DNA of 64,000 nt from NCBI RefSeq assembly GCF_024734385.1, contig NZ_JANHAP010000001.1, positions 124,001 through 188,000 on the forward strand, given 5' to 3'. The translations under genes and the position numbers were made by a program. The DNA comes from Dasania sp. GY-MA-18 (GTDB lineage Bacteria > Pseudomonadota > Gammaproteobacteria > Pseudomonadales > Dasaniaceae). Of this stretch, positions 45,006 through 53,653 are shown in pieces (position 1 is the stretch's first letter; the number at the start of each line of letters is the position of its first letter). The notes under the pieces were generated by a model. It was given only the letters and a program-made list of their open reading frames with translations, ran no database searches and was not told where the DNA came from.

Positions 45006-46442
45006 CTAGCGGCTGGCACCAGAGGACGTAGCAGCCAATTTGCCCGTAGCCAAATCGTTGATGGCCTTAGCGACCCATAAAAACAATACCCCTATGACTA
45101 TGCCGGGAAAGCCTTCGTAAACATAGTTATGCCAATCCAATAGCCGCCATAACAAGGCTACGGAAAAACCGGTAAACACAGCGGCTATGGCTTGCCTCTC
45201 GGAAAATTTATAGCCCAGGCAATGCATTAACAGCAAAGGTGCAAAGGCGCTAGCCAAACCCGACCAAGCCATTACTACCATGCCAAATACGGATTGCTTA
45301 TTAAAAATTGCTAACACTAAAGCCAGGGCTGTTACCAACACTGAAGACAGCTTTAATAAACCCACCTTTTCTATATTACCCGGCAAAATATCATGGGTTA
45401 GTGCCGCCGAGCAGCTCAAGACTAAAGAGTCTGCGGTAGACATAGTGGCAGCAAAAATACCCGCCAAGATCAAACCAACCAAGGCCGCCGGTAAAAGCTC
45501 TTGCGCCATAGTTGGCAAGGCCAGTTCGGCATCAAAGCCCGCGGTATCGCTGAGGTAAATTTTTGCTAATAGCCCCACCCCTGTAGCCATGCAGTAAAAA
45601 GCGGTGAACCACAGGTAATACCAAATTTTTGCTTGCTGCATATTGCCGGTGCTGTTTAGGGTCATAAAACGCACCATCACATGGGGCTGGCCGATAACTG
45701 AAAAACCAGCAAACAGCCAACCAACTACAAATAGCACGGCCCCCGCTGCACCGGGCAATAGTAAATCTTTAGGCATCCAATCCATATAACCGGGTACGCC
45801 ATGTAATTGCTCTATGGCGGGCTGCATACCACCCAAGTGACTAACGGCTGCAACTAAAAGCACCGCCATGGCTACTATCATCACTATGGATTGCGCCGCA
45901 TCAGTCCATATGGATGCTCGTATTCCCCCTGAGTAACAATAAATGCAAACAAATAAAGCGCCCATGGCCGCTCCCGACCATAAGGGCCAGCCCAGCAGTA
46001 CATGCAAGGCCTTGCCACCAGCCATTAATTGCGCGGCCGCATAGGTCAGTAAAAATAATAAGGAGACTATGCCGATTAAACGCTGCAAGCTTACAAAGTT
46101 TTGCCCGTGCCAGTGACTCAATACCCCGGCATAACTCACTTCACCGCTGCGTTCGGCAGCCGCGCGCATACGTTTATGCACATAGAGCGAAGCGAGAAAG
46201 TCACCGCATATCCACCCCAGCATTAGCCATATAGCCGACAAGCCTTGGCTGTAGGTATAGCCAATCACGCCTATAAACATATAACCGCTATTATTGGTTG
46301 CCACCGCCGACAGGCCTACCAGCCAAGGTTTTACGCTAGCACTGGCCAAATAATAATCCTGTTTGGTGGAGCGGCTTTTCCAAGCCGAAGCTGCACCTAT
46401 AAAAACAAAGGCCAGTAAGCAAACAATAAAAGAAATCAACAT
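45006..46442 (-). CDS. Sodium:solute symporter (SSS, PutP-like)
   Basis: A 478-residue inner membrane protein with about 13 segments. LVGLSAVATNNSGYMFIGVIGYTY is the sodium-site region, and IFAATMSTADSLVLSCSAALTHDI is the conserved SSS motif. It is the last gene of the ectoine operon (1-base overlap with the TPR gene), so the substrate may be a compatible solute such as ectoine, proline or a betaine. That substrate is inference from context. Confidence 0.9.
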   Translation of the reverse strand: MLISFIVCLLAFVFIGAASAWKSRSTKQDYYLASASVKPWLVGLSAVATNNSGYMFIGVIGYTYSQGLSAIWLMLGWICGDFLASLYVHKRMRAAAERSGEVSYAGVLSHWHGQNFVSLQRLIGIVSLLFLLTYAAAQLMAGGKALHVLLGWPLWSGAAMGALFVCIYCYSGGIRASIWTDAAQSIVMIVAMAVLLVAAVSHLGGMQPAIEQLHGVPGYMDWMPKDLLLPGAAGAVLFVVGWLFAGFSVIGQPHVMVRFMTLNSTGNMQQAKIWYYLWFTAFYCMATGVGLLAKIYLSDTAGFDAELALPTMAQELLPAALVGLILAGIFAATMSTADSLVLSCSAALTHDILPGNIEKVGLLKLSSVLVTALALVLAIFNKQSVFGMVVMAWSGLASAFAPLLLMHCLGYKFSERQAIAAVFTGFSVALLWRLLDWHNYVYEGFPGIVIGVLFLWVAKAINDLATGKLAATSSGASR

Positions 46443-47335
46443 TAGCCCGCAGCCTTTTTAATTGTGGTATTGAGTGCAAAGGTTTTTTTAAATAAATCAT
46501 GCACGACTAGCGGGGCCAAGGCTGGGTCTTGTTCTATGTCTTCACGATAACTTTCGGTGCGTTTAATTGCCTCATTTAAATACCGCACCGCCTCTTCAAA
46601 CTGTTGCATAGCCGTATAGGCGCAGGCTAATTGATAGAAAGCATGGCTGTTTTCGGGGTCTATTTTTAACGCTTGTAAACAGAGGTTGGCAGCCCACTGC
46701 GGCTCGTGCAGCTCTAACACGGCATCAGCCTTATAGGTTAGGGCTTCACAGTCACTGGGGCGCAGCTTTAAAATATCATCGTAGATGGTAATTTTATTGG
46801 CTATAGAGCTTTCTTGCTGGGCTCTTAACCACAAGGATTGCAGCTCTTGGGTGAGCCCTATCTCATCGCGGTTTTCTTCTATGTGCTTGGTTTTTTGATG
46901 CAGTTGTTTTTCTATACCTGCCAAGCGGTTTTCATATTCCACAACCAGTTTAGAGATCTCTTCATCGGCCAATGAATGTACCCGCTCTTTCATATCACGT
47001 ATAGAGGTCCAGCCCACCAGCACCAAAACCGAAGTAGCGGCTGCAATTAAATAAAAGAAATAGGTAACGGTATCCGTGGCATAACTCACCGCCCTGTCCA
47101 CTGAGTTATGCTCCCTATCTAATATTTTTTGCATGAGCTCATGCTTGATATTTGCCTGGTCTACCCTAAGTGCCTTGACTTCATCGAGTATATAGCGCTC
47201 TACAAAAGGATTATATAAAGGCTGCTTTAAGGCCTCTATCTCGGCTTGGGCTTTAGCCAGCTGCTGCTCGCTATGCTCTTGCGCAAAAGTCAGCGTGGAT
47301 AAAAATAAAGCAATAATAATTATGAAGCGATGCAT
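46442..47335 (-). CDS. TPR protein with signal peptide, membrane segment and coiled coil
   Basis: A 297-residue protein: N-terminal signal (FIIIIALFLSTLTFAQ), a membrane segment (TVTYFFYLIAAATSVLVLVGW, about residue 90-110), a coiled coil, then TPR repeats (NKITIYDDILKLRPSDCEALTYKA, AANLCLQALKIDPENSHAFYQLA, EEAVRYLNEAIKRT). It lies between aspartokinase (16-base overlap) and the SSS symporter. No family member with a known role is recognised. A scaffold or sensor tied to osmotic stress is possible. Confidence 0.75.
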   Translation of the reverse strand: MHRFIIIIALFLSTLTFAQEHSEQQLAKAQAEIEALKQPLYNPFVERYILDEVKALRVDQANIKHELMQKILDREHNSVDRAVSYATDTVTYFFYLIAAATSVLVLVGWTSIRDMKERVHSLADEEISKLVVEYENRLAGIEKQLHQKTKHIEENRDEIGLTQELQSLWLRAQQESSIANKITIYDDILKLRPSDCEALTYKADAVLELHEPQWAANLCLQALKIDPENSHAFYQLACAYTAMQQFEEAVRYLNEAIKRTESYREDIEQDPALAPLVVHDLFKKTFALNTTIKKAAG

Positions 47336-48750
47336 ATAGCCAATCCGTGATCGTGTATCTCTACTAAAGAGGCGTGTAGGCTTTTAACTGCAGCATCGTA
47401 ATCACTTTCATTAACAATAAATTGCATGTCTACTTGCCGCATCGCTTGGTGTATAGATAAAACATTAATATTGGCACTGGCCACCGCCTGTACGGACTTG
47501 GCTAAGATACCTGGAATTTGCATATCACTACCAATCACCGACACTATGGCAACCGTTTGCTGATTAATATCAGCTTCGCTAAATGCTTTTTTAATTGCAG
47601 CAATTATCCGCTCTACCGTTTTTAAATTAGTGGATAGATAATGGGTAATAGTATTGGCATTGATATCCTTAGAAACAATTTGGGCATTAAAGCGCTGAAT
47701 AATCTCTAAAATGGCAATATCATAACGCTGCACATTGCCCGCCATATCTTGATCAAATACCTCTAAGGCATACACCCCTTTGCAACCGGCAATAATTTCT
47801 ACACAGGGGGAATCACTGACATATTCACTAGTGATTAAGGTACCTGTATGTTCTGGTTCAAAGGTATTTTTTACCCGCAATGGAATATTATTTTGTCGCA
47901 AACCTTTTGCCGCCTTTGGGTGTATGGCCTCCATCCCTAGGTTTGCCAATTGGTCTGCCACATCGTAGTTAGTTCGACCTATAGGTACAGCATTAGCTTC
48001 CCCCACTAAACGCGGGTCGGCACTGCTAAGGTGAAACTCTTTATGAATCACCGCTTCGCAAGCATCGGTAAGCACGGCCAGACGGCTAAAAGTCATTTCG
48101 CTGTAGCCGCGATTAAAAGATGACATCAATCCATCTTCACTGTGGGCATAACCGGTGACTATGGGCAGCTGTTTATTGACATCTATTTCTTTAAAAGCCA
48201 AATTAATACGCTCATCCAAAGAAATATGGTTATTGGCACGCCAGCCGGTTAAATCCACAAAGCAGGCATTAACGCCATCGCGCTGCAGTAAGCGAGAGGT
48301 ATTCCAAGCGCTATGTGCTTCACCTATGCTGGCTAGCATTTCTCTAACGGTATGCAGATGGGAATCTAAGGAAAAATGGCCATGCTGGCAAAGGCTCTGC
48401 AAGTCCAGCAAGCATTTTTTAGCATCTTCTAAGCGGGCCTGCAAAAAGCTATTGGCCTCATGCAGTAACTCGCCCTCACCGAAAAGCTGCAAGTTAATCC
48501 CCTGCAATTCCTGGCTAAGCTTTTCAAAACGCTGTAACCAATTATCGCCACTCATACCTCCGGCAAATAAAGCGTAAATACCTGGCTCGCCGGTTTTTTT
48601 GTTTTCTAATAACTGGTCGGTCACGCCGCCATAAGCAGAAACCACAAACACCCGGCCATAGGGTCCGTTATCGTTGTTTAAAATAATATTATCCCTCACT
48701 GAGCAATAATCGCTCATAGAGGTACCGCCTATCTTTTCAATAGTGTGCAT
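47320..48750 (-). CDS. ask: Aspartate kinase of the ectoine type (Ask_Ect)
   Basis: Phosphorylates aspartate, the entry to aspartate-semialdehyde for ectoine. IEKIGGTSMSDYCSVRDNI is the nucleotide-binding N-terminus. GYSEMTFSRLAVLTDACEAVIHKEFHLSSADPRLV is the catalytic part, followed by two ACT domains (VQRYDIAILEIIQRFN, TVAIVSVIGSDMQIPG). Divergent, operon-borne kinases of this kind escape lysine/threonine feedback. 476 residues, 15 bases after the DksA-like gene. Confidence 0.92.
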   Translation of the reverse strand: MHTIEKIGGTSMSDYCSVRDNIILNNDNGPYGRVFVVSAYGGVTDQLLENKKTGEPGIYALFAGGMSGDNWLQRFEKLSQELQGINLQLFGEGELLHEANSFLQARLEDAKKCLLDLQSLCQHGHFSLDSHLHTVREMLASIGEAHSAWNTSRLLQRDGVNACFVDLTGWRANNHISLDERINLAFKEIDVNKQLPIVTGYAHSEDGLMSSFNRGYSEMTFSRLAVLTDACEAVIHKEFHLSSADPRLVGEANAVPIGRTNYDVADQLANLGMEAIHPKAAKGLRQNNIPLRVKNTFEPEHTGTLITSEYVSDSPCVEIIAGCKGVYALEVFDQDMAGNVQRYDIAILEIIQRFNAQIVSKDINANTITHYLSTNLKTVERIIAAIKKAFSEADINQQTVAIVSVIGSDMQIPGILAKSVQAVASANINVLSIHQAMRQVDMQFIVNESDYDAAVKSLHASLVEIHDHGLAICIAS

Positions 48751-48765
48751 AAAAATTCGTCTTAG

Positions 48766-49107
48766 TTAATGTTGTTTAGCTGCGCATTCAATACACGATC
48801 GGCTGTGTGGCACTACCTCTAACCTGGCAACAGGAATAGTATTGCCGCACAATTCACAGTAACCCGCATCTTCGCTGTTTAACCACTCGAAACTTTTTAC
48901 TAGCTCAGCCAGTTCCTTTCGATGGCCTGCGTATACGGTTTCATCTACTGGTGCCCCTATGGTTAAATCCAGGTTGGCACTACTGTCATCCGACTGTATT
49001 TGCTTTTTAACCGATAAAGAGTCGTTAGCTAATAGCTCTTGTTTTAAAAAAATAACTCTTTGCTCGATTTGTTTTATCAACTTGTTTTTATCTTGCGTGT
49101 TCATCAT
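48766..49107 (-). CDS. DksA/TraR-family zinc-finger protein
   Basis: A 113-residue protein with a helical N-terminus and a C-terminal zinc ribbon CELC-x17-CIEC. Such proteins bind the RNA polymerase secondary channel and modify transcription, often with ppGpp. Its place between ectD (4-base overlap) and ask is unusual, and suggests it tunes operon or stress expression. It is shorter than housekeeping DksA (about 150 residues). Confidence 0.85.
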   Translation of the reverse strand: MMNTQDKNKLIKQIEQRVIFLKQELLANDSLSVKKQIQSDDSSANLDLTIGAPVDETVYAGHRKELAELVKSFEWLNSEDAGYCELCGNTIPVARLEVVPHSRSCIECAAKQH

Positions 49108-50075
49108 GTATGCGCATTCACTTTAAGGGGTTTTAGAGCGCTTATAGCCTCTCTGCTACAAATATATTCTGGCCTGGCTGGCCTGCCGCAGAAAGGCTGC
49201 TGCACTTGATTGCTAATAGCGTTATAGACAAAAAAAGCATTAGAACGTGGATAGGGGGTGATATTACTGTTAGAGCCATGCATAGTATTGCAATCAAAAA
49301 TAATCACACTACCCGGCTTACATACCGCCGCCTTTACCCCTTTTTGATCAATCAAGGTGCTTAAACAAGCATCTGATGGCACACCATACTCCTGTTTTTT
49401 TAAGGAAGTTTGGTAGTGATTATCAGGCGTGTAGCCCTCGCATACCGCATATTGCTGATGCGAACCCGGAACCAGCATTAACGGCCCATTGAGGTTGTTA
49501 TTTTCGGTTAAGCTTATAGACATGCTCAAGGCCCGCATACGAGGCATACCATCCTCTACATGCCAGGTTTCAAAATCTGAGTGCCAATAAAAATCTTTAC
49601 CTCTAAAGCCAGGCTTATAATTTAGCCGCGACTGATGAATGTACACCTCATCATTTAAAATAAAACGCGCCAAATCCACCAGCCTTGCATCTTCAGCAAG
49701 CTGCTGGAAAATCGCGCTCATTTTATGCACAGCAAATATAGAGCGCACATCACCACTGCTATATTCAGTAATGGTCTCTCGCGCTCTTTTTACTGAATCG
49801 CTGCTGCGTAACTGCAATAATTCAGCGTTAAATCTTTCGATTTCCTGTGAGCTAAATACATCATCCAACACCATATAACCGTGTTGCTGATAATGCTGTA
49901 TATGATGCTGCGCTATGGGCGCTTGCGACCAGTCACGGTTATAGACAACGGGATCTTTTCTTGCGATTAGCTGTGCGCTACGGCCATCTCTAGAAGCATA
50001 GTCATCACGGCCTGCGTCATGCAGTGCCGCGTCATCAGGGTTAGCAATGGCACAGTCCATCATTACATCAACCAT
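49104..50075 (-). CDS. ectD: Ectoine hydroxylase EctD
   Basis: A non-haem Fe(II)/2-oxoglutarate dioxygenase that converts ectoine to 5-hydroxyectoine. FYWHSDFETWHVEDGMPRMRALS is the family signature, with HxD of the iron triad; the second His is in FDCNTMHGSNSN. Length 323 residues; the first ~40 residues are extra relative to the core. It is 12 bases after ectC. Confidence 0.96.
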   Translation of the reverse strand: MVDVMMDCAIANPDDAALHDAGRDDYASRDGRSAQLIARKDPVVYNRDWSQAPIAQHHIQHYQQHGYMVLDDVFSSQEIERFNAELLQLRSSDSVKRARETITEYSSGDVRSIFAVHKMSAIFQQLAEDARLVDLARFILNDEVYIHQSRLNYKPGFRGKDFYWHSDFETWHVEDGMPRMRALSMSISLTENNNLNGPLMLVPGSHQQYAVCEGYTPDNHYQTSLKKQEYGVPSDACLSTLIDQKGVKAAVCKPGSVIIFDCNTMHGSNSNITPYPRSNAFFVYNAISNQVQQPFCGRPARPEYICSREAISALKPLKVNAHT

Positions 50076-50087
50076 TGTTTACACCTT

Positions 50088-50486
50088 TTATACTGTCTCT
50101 GCTTCTAACTCGTAGGCGCCCTCTGCATTGTGTACTTCCTTACCATTTAGCGGCGGGTTAAATACACAGGCCATTTCCATTTCTTCAAACGCGCGCAGTA
50201 CATGCTTATCGTTTTTATTGAGCACGTACAAAGTACCGGGGCTTATTGGATAGCGTTTACCATCGGCCAAGGTTTCCACTTCGCCGCATCCCGACACACA
50301 ATACACAGATTCTAAGTGATTTTGATAATGCATTTGAAAGTCGGCATCTTTGTAAATAGTGGTGATATGAAAAGAAAAACCCATACCATCATCTTTTAAT
50401 AGCATACGGGTGCTTTCCCAGTTGCCATCGGGTGATACAATTCTACGTGCCGATTCTTTCGCGTCTTGTAATTGTCTAACTATCAT
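50088..50486 (-). CDS. ectC: Ectoine synthase EctC
   Basis: A 132-residue cupin that cyclises N-gamma-acetyl-diaminobutyrate to ectoine. [25 protein letters not shown] is the family start, followed by [21 protein letters not shown] and the iron-binding cupin motifs. It overlaps the preceding small gene by 4 bases, so translation is coupled. Confidence 0.96.
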   Translation of the reverse strand: MIVRQLQDAKESARRIVSPDGNWESTRMLLKDDGMGFSFHITTIYKDADFQMHYQNHLESVYCVSGCGEVETLADGKRYPISPGTLYVLNKNDKHVLRAFEEMEMACVFNPPLNGKEVHNAEGAYELEAETV

Positions 50487-50764
50487 AAATACTCTTCTTC
50501 CGTTATCTCTTTAATTTCTATAGTCATAGTCTGCCTGCCGGTAATAGTGGCAATTTCACCGCCATCGATAATCAGGTGATCACCACTGCGCAAAGACTCT
50601 CTATGCGTATCTGACATAATGCGTAGATACCCCTCGCCCGATGTGCACTCCACTTTATATAAGTTGGGAGCCTCACCAACAGGAAGCAAACACCTTTCAC
50701 CAGGCCATATATTAATATGTTGTTGTTTGGTTTTTTCTGGCGTGTGCACCATGGGGGTATACAT
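50483..50764 (-). CDS. Unrecognised 93-residue protein between ectB and ectC
   Basis: A small soluble protein, beta-rich by eye: [41 protein letters not shown] and [22 protein letters not shown]. Three bases after ectB and a 4-base overlap with ectC mean it is a true operon member. I do not recognise a family. The lack of a signal peptide places it in the cytoplasm. Possible roles are an EctC/EctB partner or regulator; neither is shown. Confidence 0.75.
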   Translation of the reverse strand: MYTPMVHTPEKTKQQHINIWPGERCLLPVGEAPNLYKVECTSGEGYLRIMSDTHRESLRSGDHLIIDGGEIATITGRQTMTIEIKEITEEEYL

Positions 50765-50767
50765 AAC

Positions 50768-52066
50768 TTAAACCGCCTCCGCGAAATAAATTTTCTCTTC
50801 GGGAATTTCGTCAGCTTTTGCACAAACTTCCTTAATCGCTGCTTCCACAATATCTATGCCCTTTTTAAGATTTTCATCACTAATTACTAAGGGGCATAAA
50901 AATTTCACTACCTGATCATCAGCACCACTGGTTTCTATTAATAAACCTTGCTTAAAAGCAGCCCGGGTAATTTTGCCAGCTAGCTCACCGTTCACACAGT
51001 TAATACCCTGAAACATGCCGCGACCTTTGGTGGTGAAATTACCTTCGCCATAGTTTTCCACAATTTCATTTAAACGCTGTGACACATAGCGGCCCTTACG
51101 CTTAATGGCCTTAGAAAAAGTATCATCGGCCCAATAGTTCTCTAACGCCGCCTTGGCGGTAACAAAGGCCAGATTATTGCCCCTAAAGGTACCGTTGTGC
51201 TCGCCGGGCTTCCACTGGTCAAACTCAGGCTTCATTAGCACTACTGCAAAGGGCAAACCGTAGCCGCCTAAAGATTTAGATAAGGTAATAATATCGGGCT
51301 CTATACCAGCCTCTTCAAAACTAAAGAAATCACCGGTGCGGCCACAACCGGCTTGTATATCATCAACAATTAATAAAATGCCGTGTTTTCTACAAACTGT
51401 TTGTAAATTTCTTAGCCACTGAGCACTGGCCGCGTTAATACCACCCTCACCTTGTACAACCTCAACTAAAACAGCTGCAGGGGAATTAATGCCACTGCTA
51501 GAATCTGATAACACTTTATCCAAGTATTCTGTGGTATCGATACCATCACCCAGATAGCCATCGTATGGCATACGGTGTACACCGTTTAGGCTTACGCCAG
51601 CGGCATTGCGGTGGTGTGAGTTACCTGTAGCCGCCAACGAGCCCAAACTTACGCCATGAAAGCCATTAGTAAAGGTAACGATGTTTTGCTGGCCGGTAAC
51701 ATTGCGGGCAACTTTCATTGCCGCCTCTACTGCGTTGGTGCCGGTAGGGCCAGTAAACTGCACCATGTATTCCATACCACGCGGCTTTAAAATAGTGTCA
51801 TTAAAGGCCTGTAAAAATTCACCTTTGGCTTTAGTGTGCATATCTAAGCCGTGGGTAATACCGTCGTTTTGAATATAATCTATTAGCAGAGGTTTAAATA
51901 TTGGGTTGTTGTGTCCGTAATTTAAGGTGCCGGCACCGGCTAAAAAATCCAAGTATTGATTGCCGTCTTCATCCCACATAAATTCACCTTGGGCGCGATT
52001 AAATACCCGCGGGAAAGACCTGGCATAACTTTGTACTTCCGATTCTATTTCTTCAAAAATTCTCAT
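50768..52066 (-). CDS. ectB: Diaminobutyrate-2-oxoglutarate aminotransferase EctB
   Basis: Transfers an amino group from glutamate to aspartate-semialdehyde. A class III PLP enzyme: VQFTGPTGTNAVEAAMKVAR, GFHGVSLGSLAATGN, LIVDDIQAGCGRTGDFFSFE and the PLP-lysine region TLSKSLGGYGLP are visible. The start MRIFEEIESEVQSY at 52066 matches the family and has GGAG 8 bases upstream. 432 residues. 118 bases after ectA. Confidence 0.96.
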   Translation of the reverse strand: MRIFEEIESEVQSYARSFPRVFNRAQGEFMWDEDGNQYLDFLAGAGTLNYGHNNPIFKPLLIDYIQNDGITHGLDMHTKAKGEFLQAFNDTILKPRGMEYMVQFTGPTGTNAVEAAMKVARNVTGQQNIVTFTNGFHGVSLGSLAATGNSHHRNAAGVSLNGVHRMPYDGYLGDGIDTTEYLDKVLSDSSSGINSPAAVLVEVVQGEGGINAASAQWLRNLQTVCRKHGILLIVDDIQAGCGRTGDFFSFEEAGIEPDIITLSKSLGGYGLPFAVVLMKPEFDQWKPGEHNGTFRGNNLAFVTAKAALENYWADDTFSKAIKRKGRYVSQRLNEIVENYGEGNFTTKGRGMFQGINCVNGELAGKITRAAFKQGLLIETSGADDQVVKFLCPLVISDENLKKGIDIVEAAIKEVCAKADEIPEEKIYFAEAV

Positions 52067-52184
52067 GTGCTTCACTCCATTTTTTTCATATTTCAATTTG
52101 TGATGGCTAGCCCTATGTGCGATATGCGCGGCTAGTATGCGCGCTAAGGCATATCAGTTAGCGCGTGGGGATACGCATAGGGCC

Positions 52185-52694
52185 TTAGTGTAAGGGCCCT
52201 ATTTTCACCAGCGTTTCGGAATCGTGCTGGCCATCGAAATGCTCTAAAGCATCTAGCCAATCCACCGCCTGCAGATCAGCATTAACTTGCTTGGCAAAAA
52301 CTTTAAACAATCCCCAAGAGGCGTCGTTATCCTCGGTAATGGTGGTTTCTATATACTTGACGCCACTACCGCGCTGGCGATTAACAATATGCTGCAGCAT
52401 TTTTTTACCCAAGCCTCGGCCACGCACCTCTTCGGATACGGCCACTTGCCAAATAAATAAAGTGTTAGGGCGATTGGGCAACAAATAACCGGATACAAAT
52501 CCGACTATCTCGCCATCTTTTTCTGCAGCCACCGAAGTGCTCGCAAAATGGCCGCACTGCAACAAATTGCAGTAGGTGGAGTTGGTATCTAAGGGCTGGC
52601 AACGCTCAACTAGGTTGTTAACGGCAACCCCATCAGCCAGTGACGGCATGCGTAATTCAATAGGGCTACTCTCAGAACTTGCTTTATCAGACAA
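52185..52694 (-). CDS. ectA: Diaminobutyrate acetyltransferase EctA
   Basis: A GNAT enzyme that acetylates diaminobutyrate, the second ectoine step. IELRMPSLADGVAVNNLVERCQPLDTNSTYCNLLQCGHF is the family N-terminus, and VAVSEEVRGRGLGKKML is the acetyl-CoA loop. The start is a TTG at 52694 with GGAGG four bases upstream. 169 residues. It is the first gene of the operon. Confidence 0.95.
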   Translation of the reverse strand: MSDKASSESSPIELRMPSLADGVAVNNLVERCQPLDTNSTYCNLLQCGHFASTSVAAEKDGEIVGFVSGYLLPNRPNTLFIWQVAVSEEVRGRGLGKKMLQHIVNRQRGSGVKYIETTITEDNDASWGLFKVFAKQVNADLQAVDWLDALEHFDGQHDSETLVKIGPLH

Positions 52695-52810
52695 AGTGCC
52701 TCCAAAGGTTATTTATTTACAATACTAAGTATTTTTTAATAAAAAACACCAAACAAATTAGCCAAATATGTGAATTAGTGCCGATTTAGGCTTAATTTTT
52801 CGCCAATATG

Positions 52811-52838
52811 TTTAGTGATCTAAATATAGTACACTAAA
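52811..52838. promoter_or_regulatory. Candidate EctR operator in the ectA promoter region
   Basis: TTTAGTG, 14 bases, CACTAAA: a perfect 7-bp inverted repeat in the ectA-ectR intergenic region. A MarR dimer such as EctR1 could bind here. Confidence 0.55.
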
Positions 52839-52984
52839 TAATTGTTGGCGTAAAATCAGCCAACTCTCAGGAAACCGGTAAACACAGCAACCAATTTCGC
52901 CTATTAGCTAAGCTGCGCAAGGGCAGCCGCAAGCCGCATAAAGCCCTGGCAACAACCAGCCGGGCCCAACTCAACAGCCCGATA

Positions 52985-53623
52985 ATGAGCCTATTTATGA
53001 GCAGCAACAGCACCCCCACAGCGGTCAATACCCACAACTTAGGCACAGGCCGAGATTACCTATATAATCCGCCCAACAACCCCAAGCCAGCAGCCAACAG
53101 CGAGCAGCCCGTGAACCAAATAGAAGAAGTACTAGTTGCCTTAAGACGCGTTATTAGAGCAACCGACCTGCACTCCAAGCACCTAGCCAAAACCACGGGC
53201 CTCACTGCACCGCAAATTTTGCTACTGCAAACTATTAGGGATAAGGGCGATGTCACCATAGGTGAAATTGCCAAGGACATGAGCCTTAGCCAAGCAACGG
53301 TAACCACGATTATTGATAGATTAGAAAAACGCGGGCTGGTGTATAGGGAGCGCTCAAAAACCGATAAACGCAAAGTTCACGCCCACCTGACTGAAGATGC
53401 CCACAACACTTTGCAGGAAGCCCCCATCCCGCTGCAGGATCAGTTTGCACGCCAATTTAATGATTTGCAGGAATGGGAGCAGACCATGATCATCTCCTCA
53501 CTGCAACGGGTCGCCCAGATGATGGACGCCCAACATATCGATGCCTCACCGGTATTAGATATAGGCACCCTAGATAGACAAAGCACCACCATAGATAAGC
53601 ATGATGCTTATACAGATAAATAA
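52985..53623 (+). CDS. ectR: MarR-family regulator EctR
   Basis: A 212-residue regulator divergent from ectA. The MarR winged helix is TIGEIAKDMSLSQATVTTIIDRLEKRGLVYRERSKTDKRKV. The N-terminal ~45 residues are extra, as in EctR1 repressors of methylotrophs. It probably represses ect transcription at low salinity. Confidence 0.9.
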   Translation: MSLFMSSNSTPTAVNTHNLGTGRDYLYNPPNNPKPAANSEQPVNQIEEVLVALRRVIRATDLHSKHLAKTTGLTAPQILLLQTIRDKGDVTIGEIAKDMSLSQATVTTIIDRLEKRGLVYRERSKTDKRKVHAHLTEDAHNTLQEAPIPLQDQFARQFNDLQEWEQTMIISSLQRVAQMMDAQHIDASPVLDIGTLDRQSTTIDKHDAYTDK

Positions 53624-53653
53624 TGGCCTAGCCGTTTGGCAACATAGCGCTAG

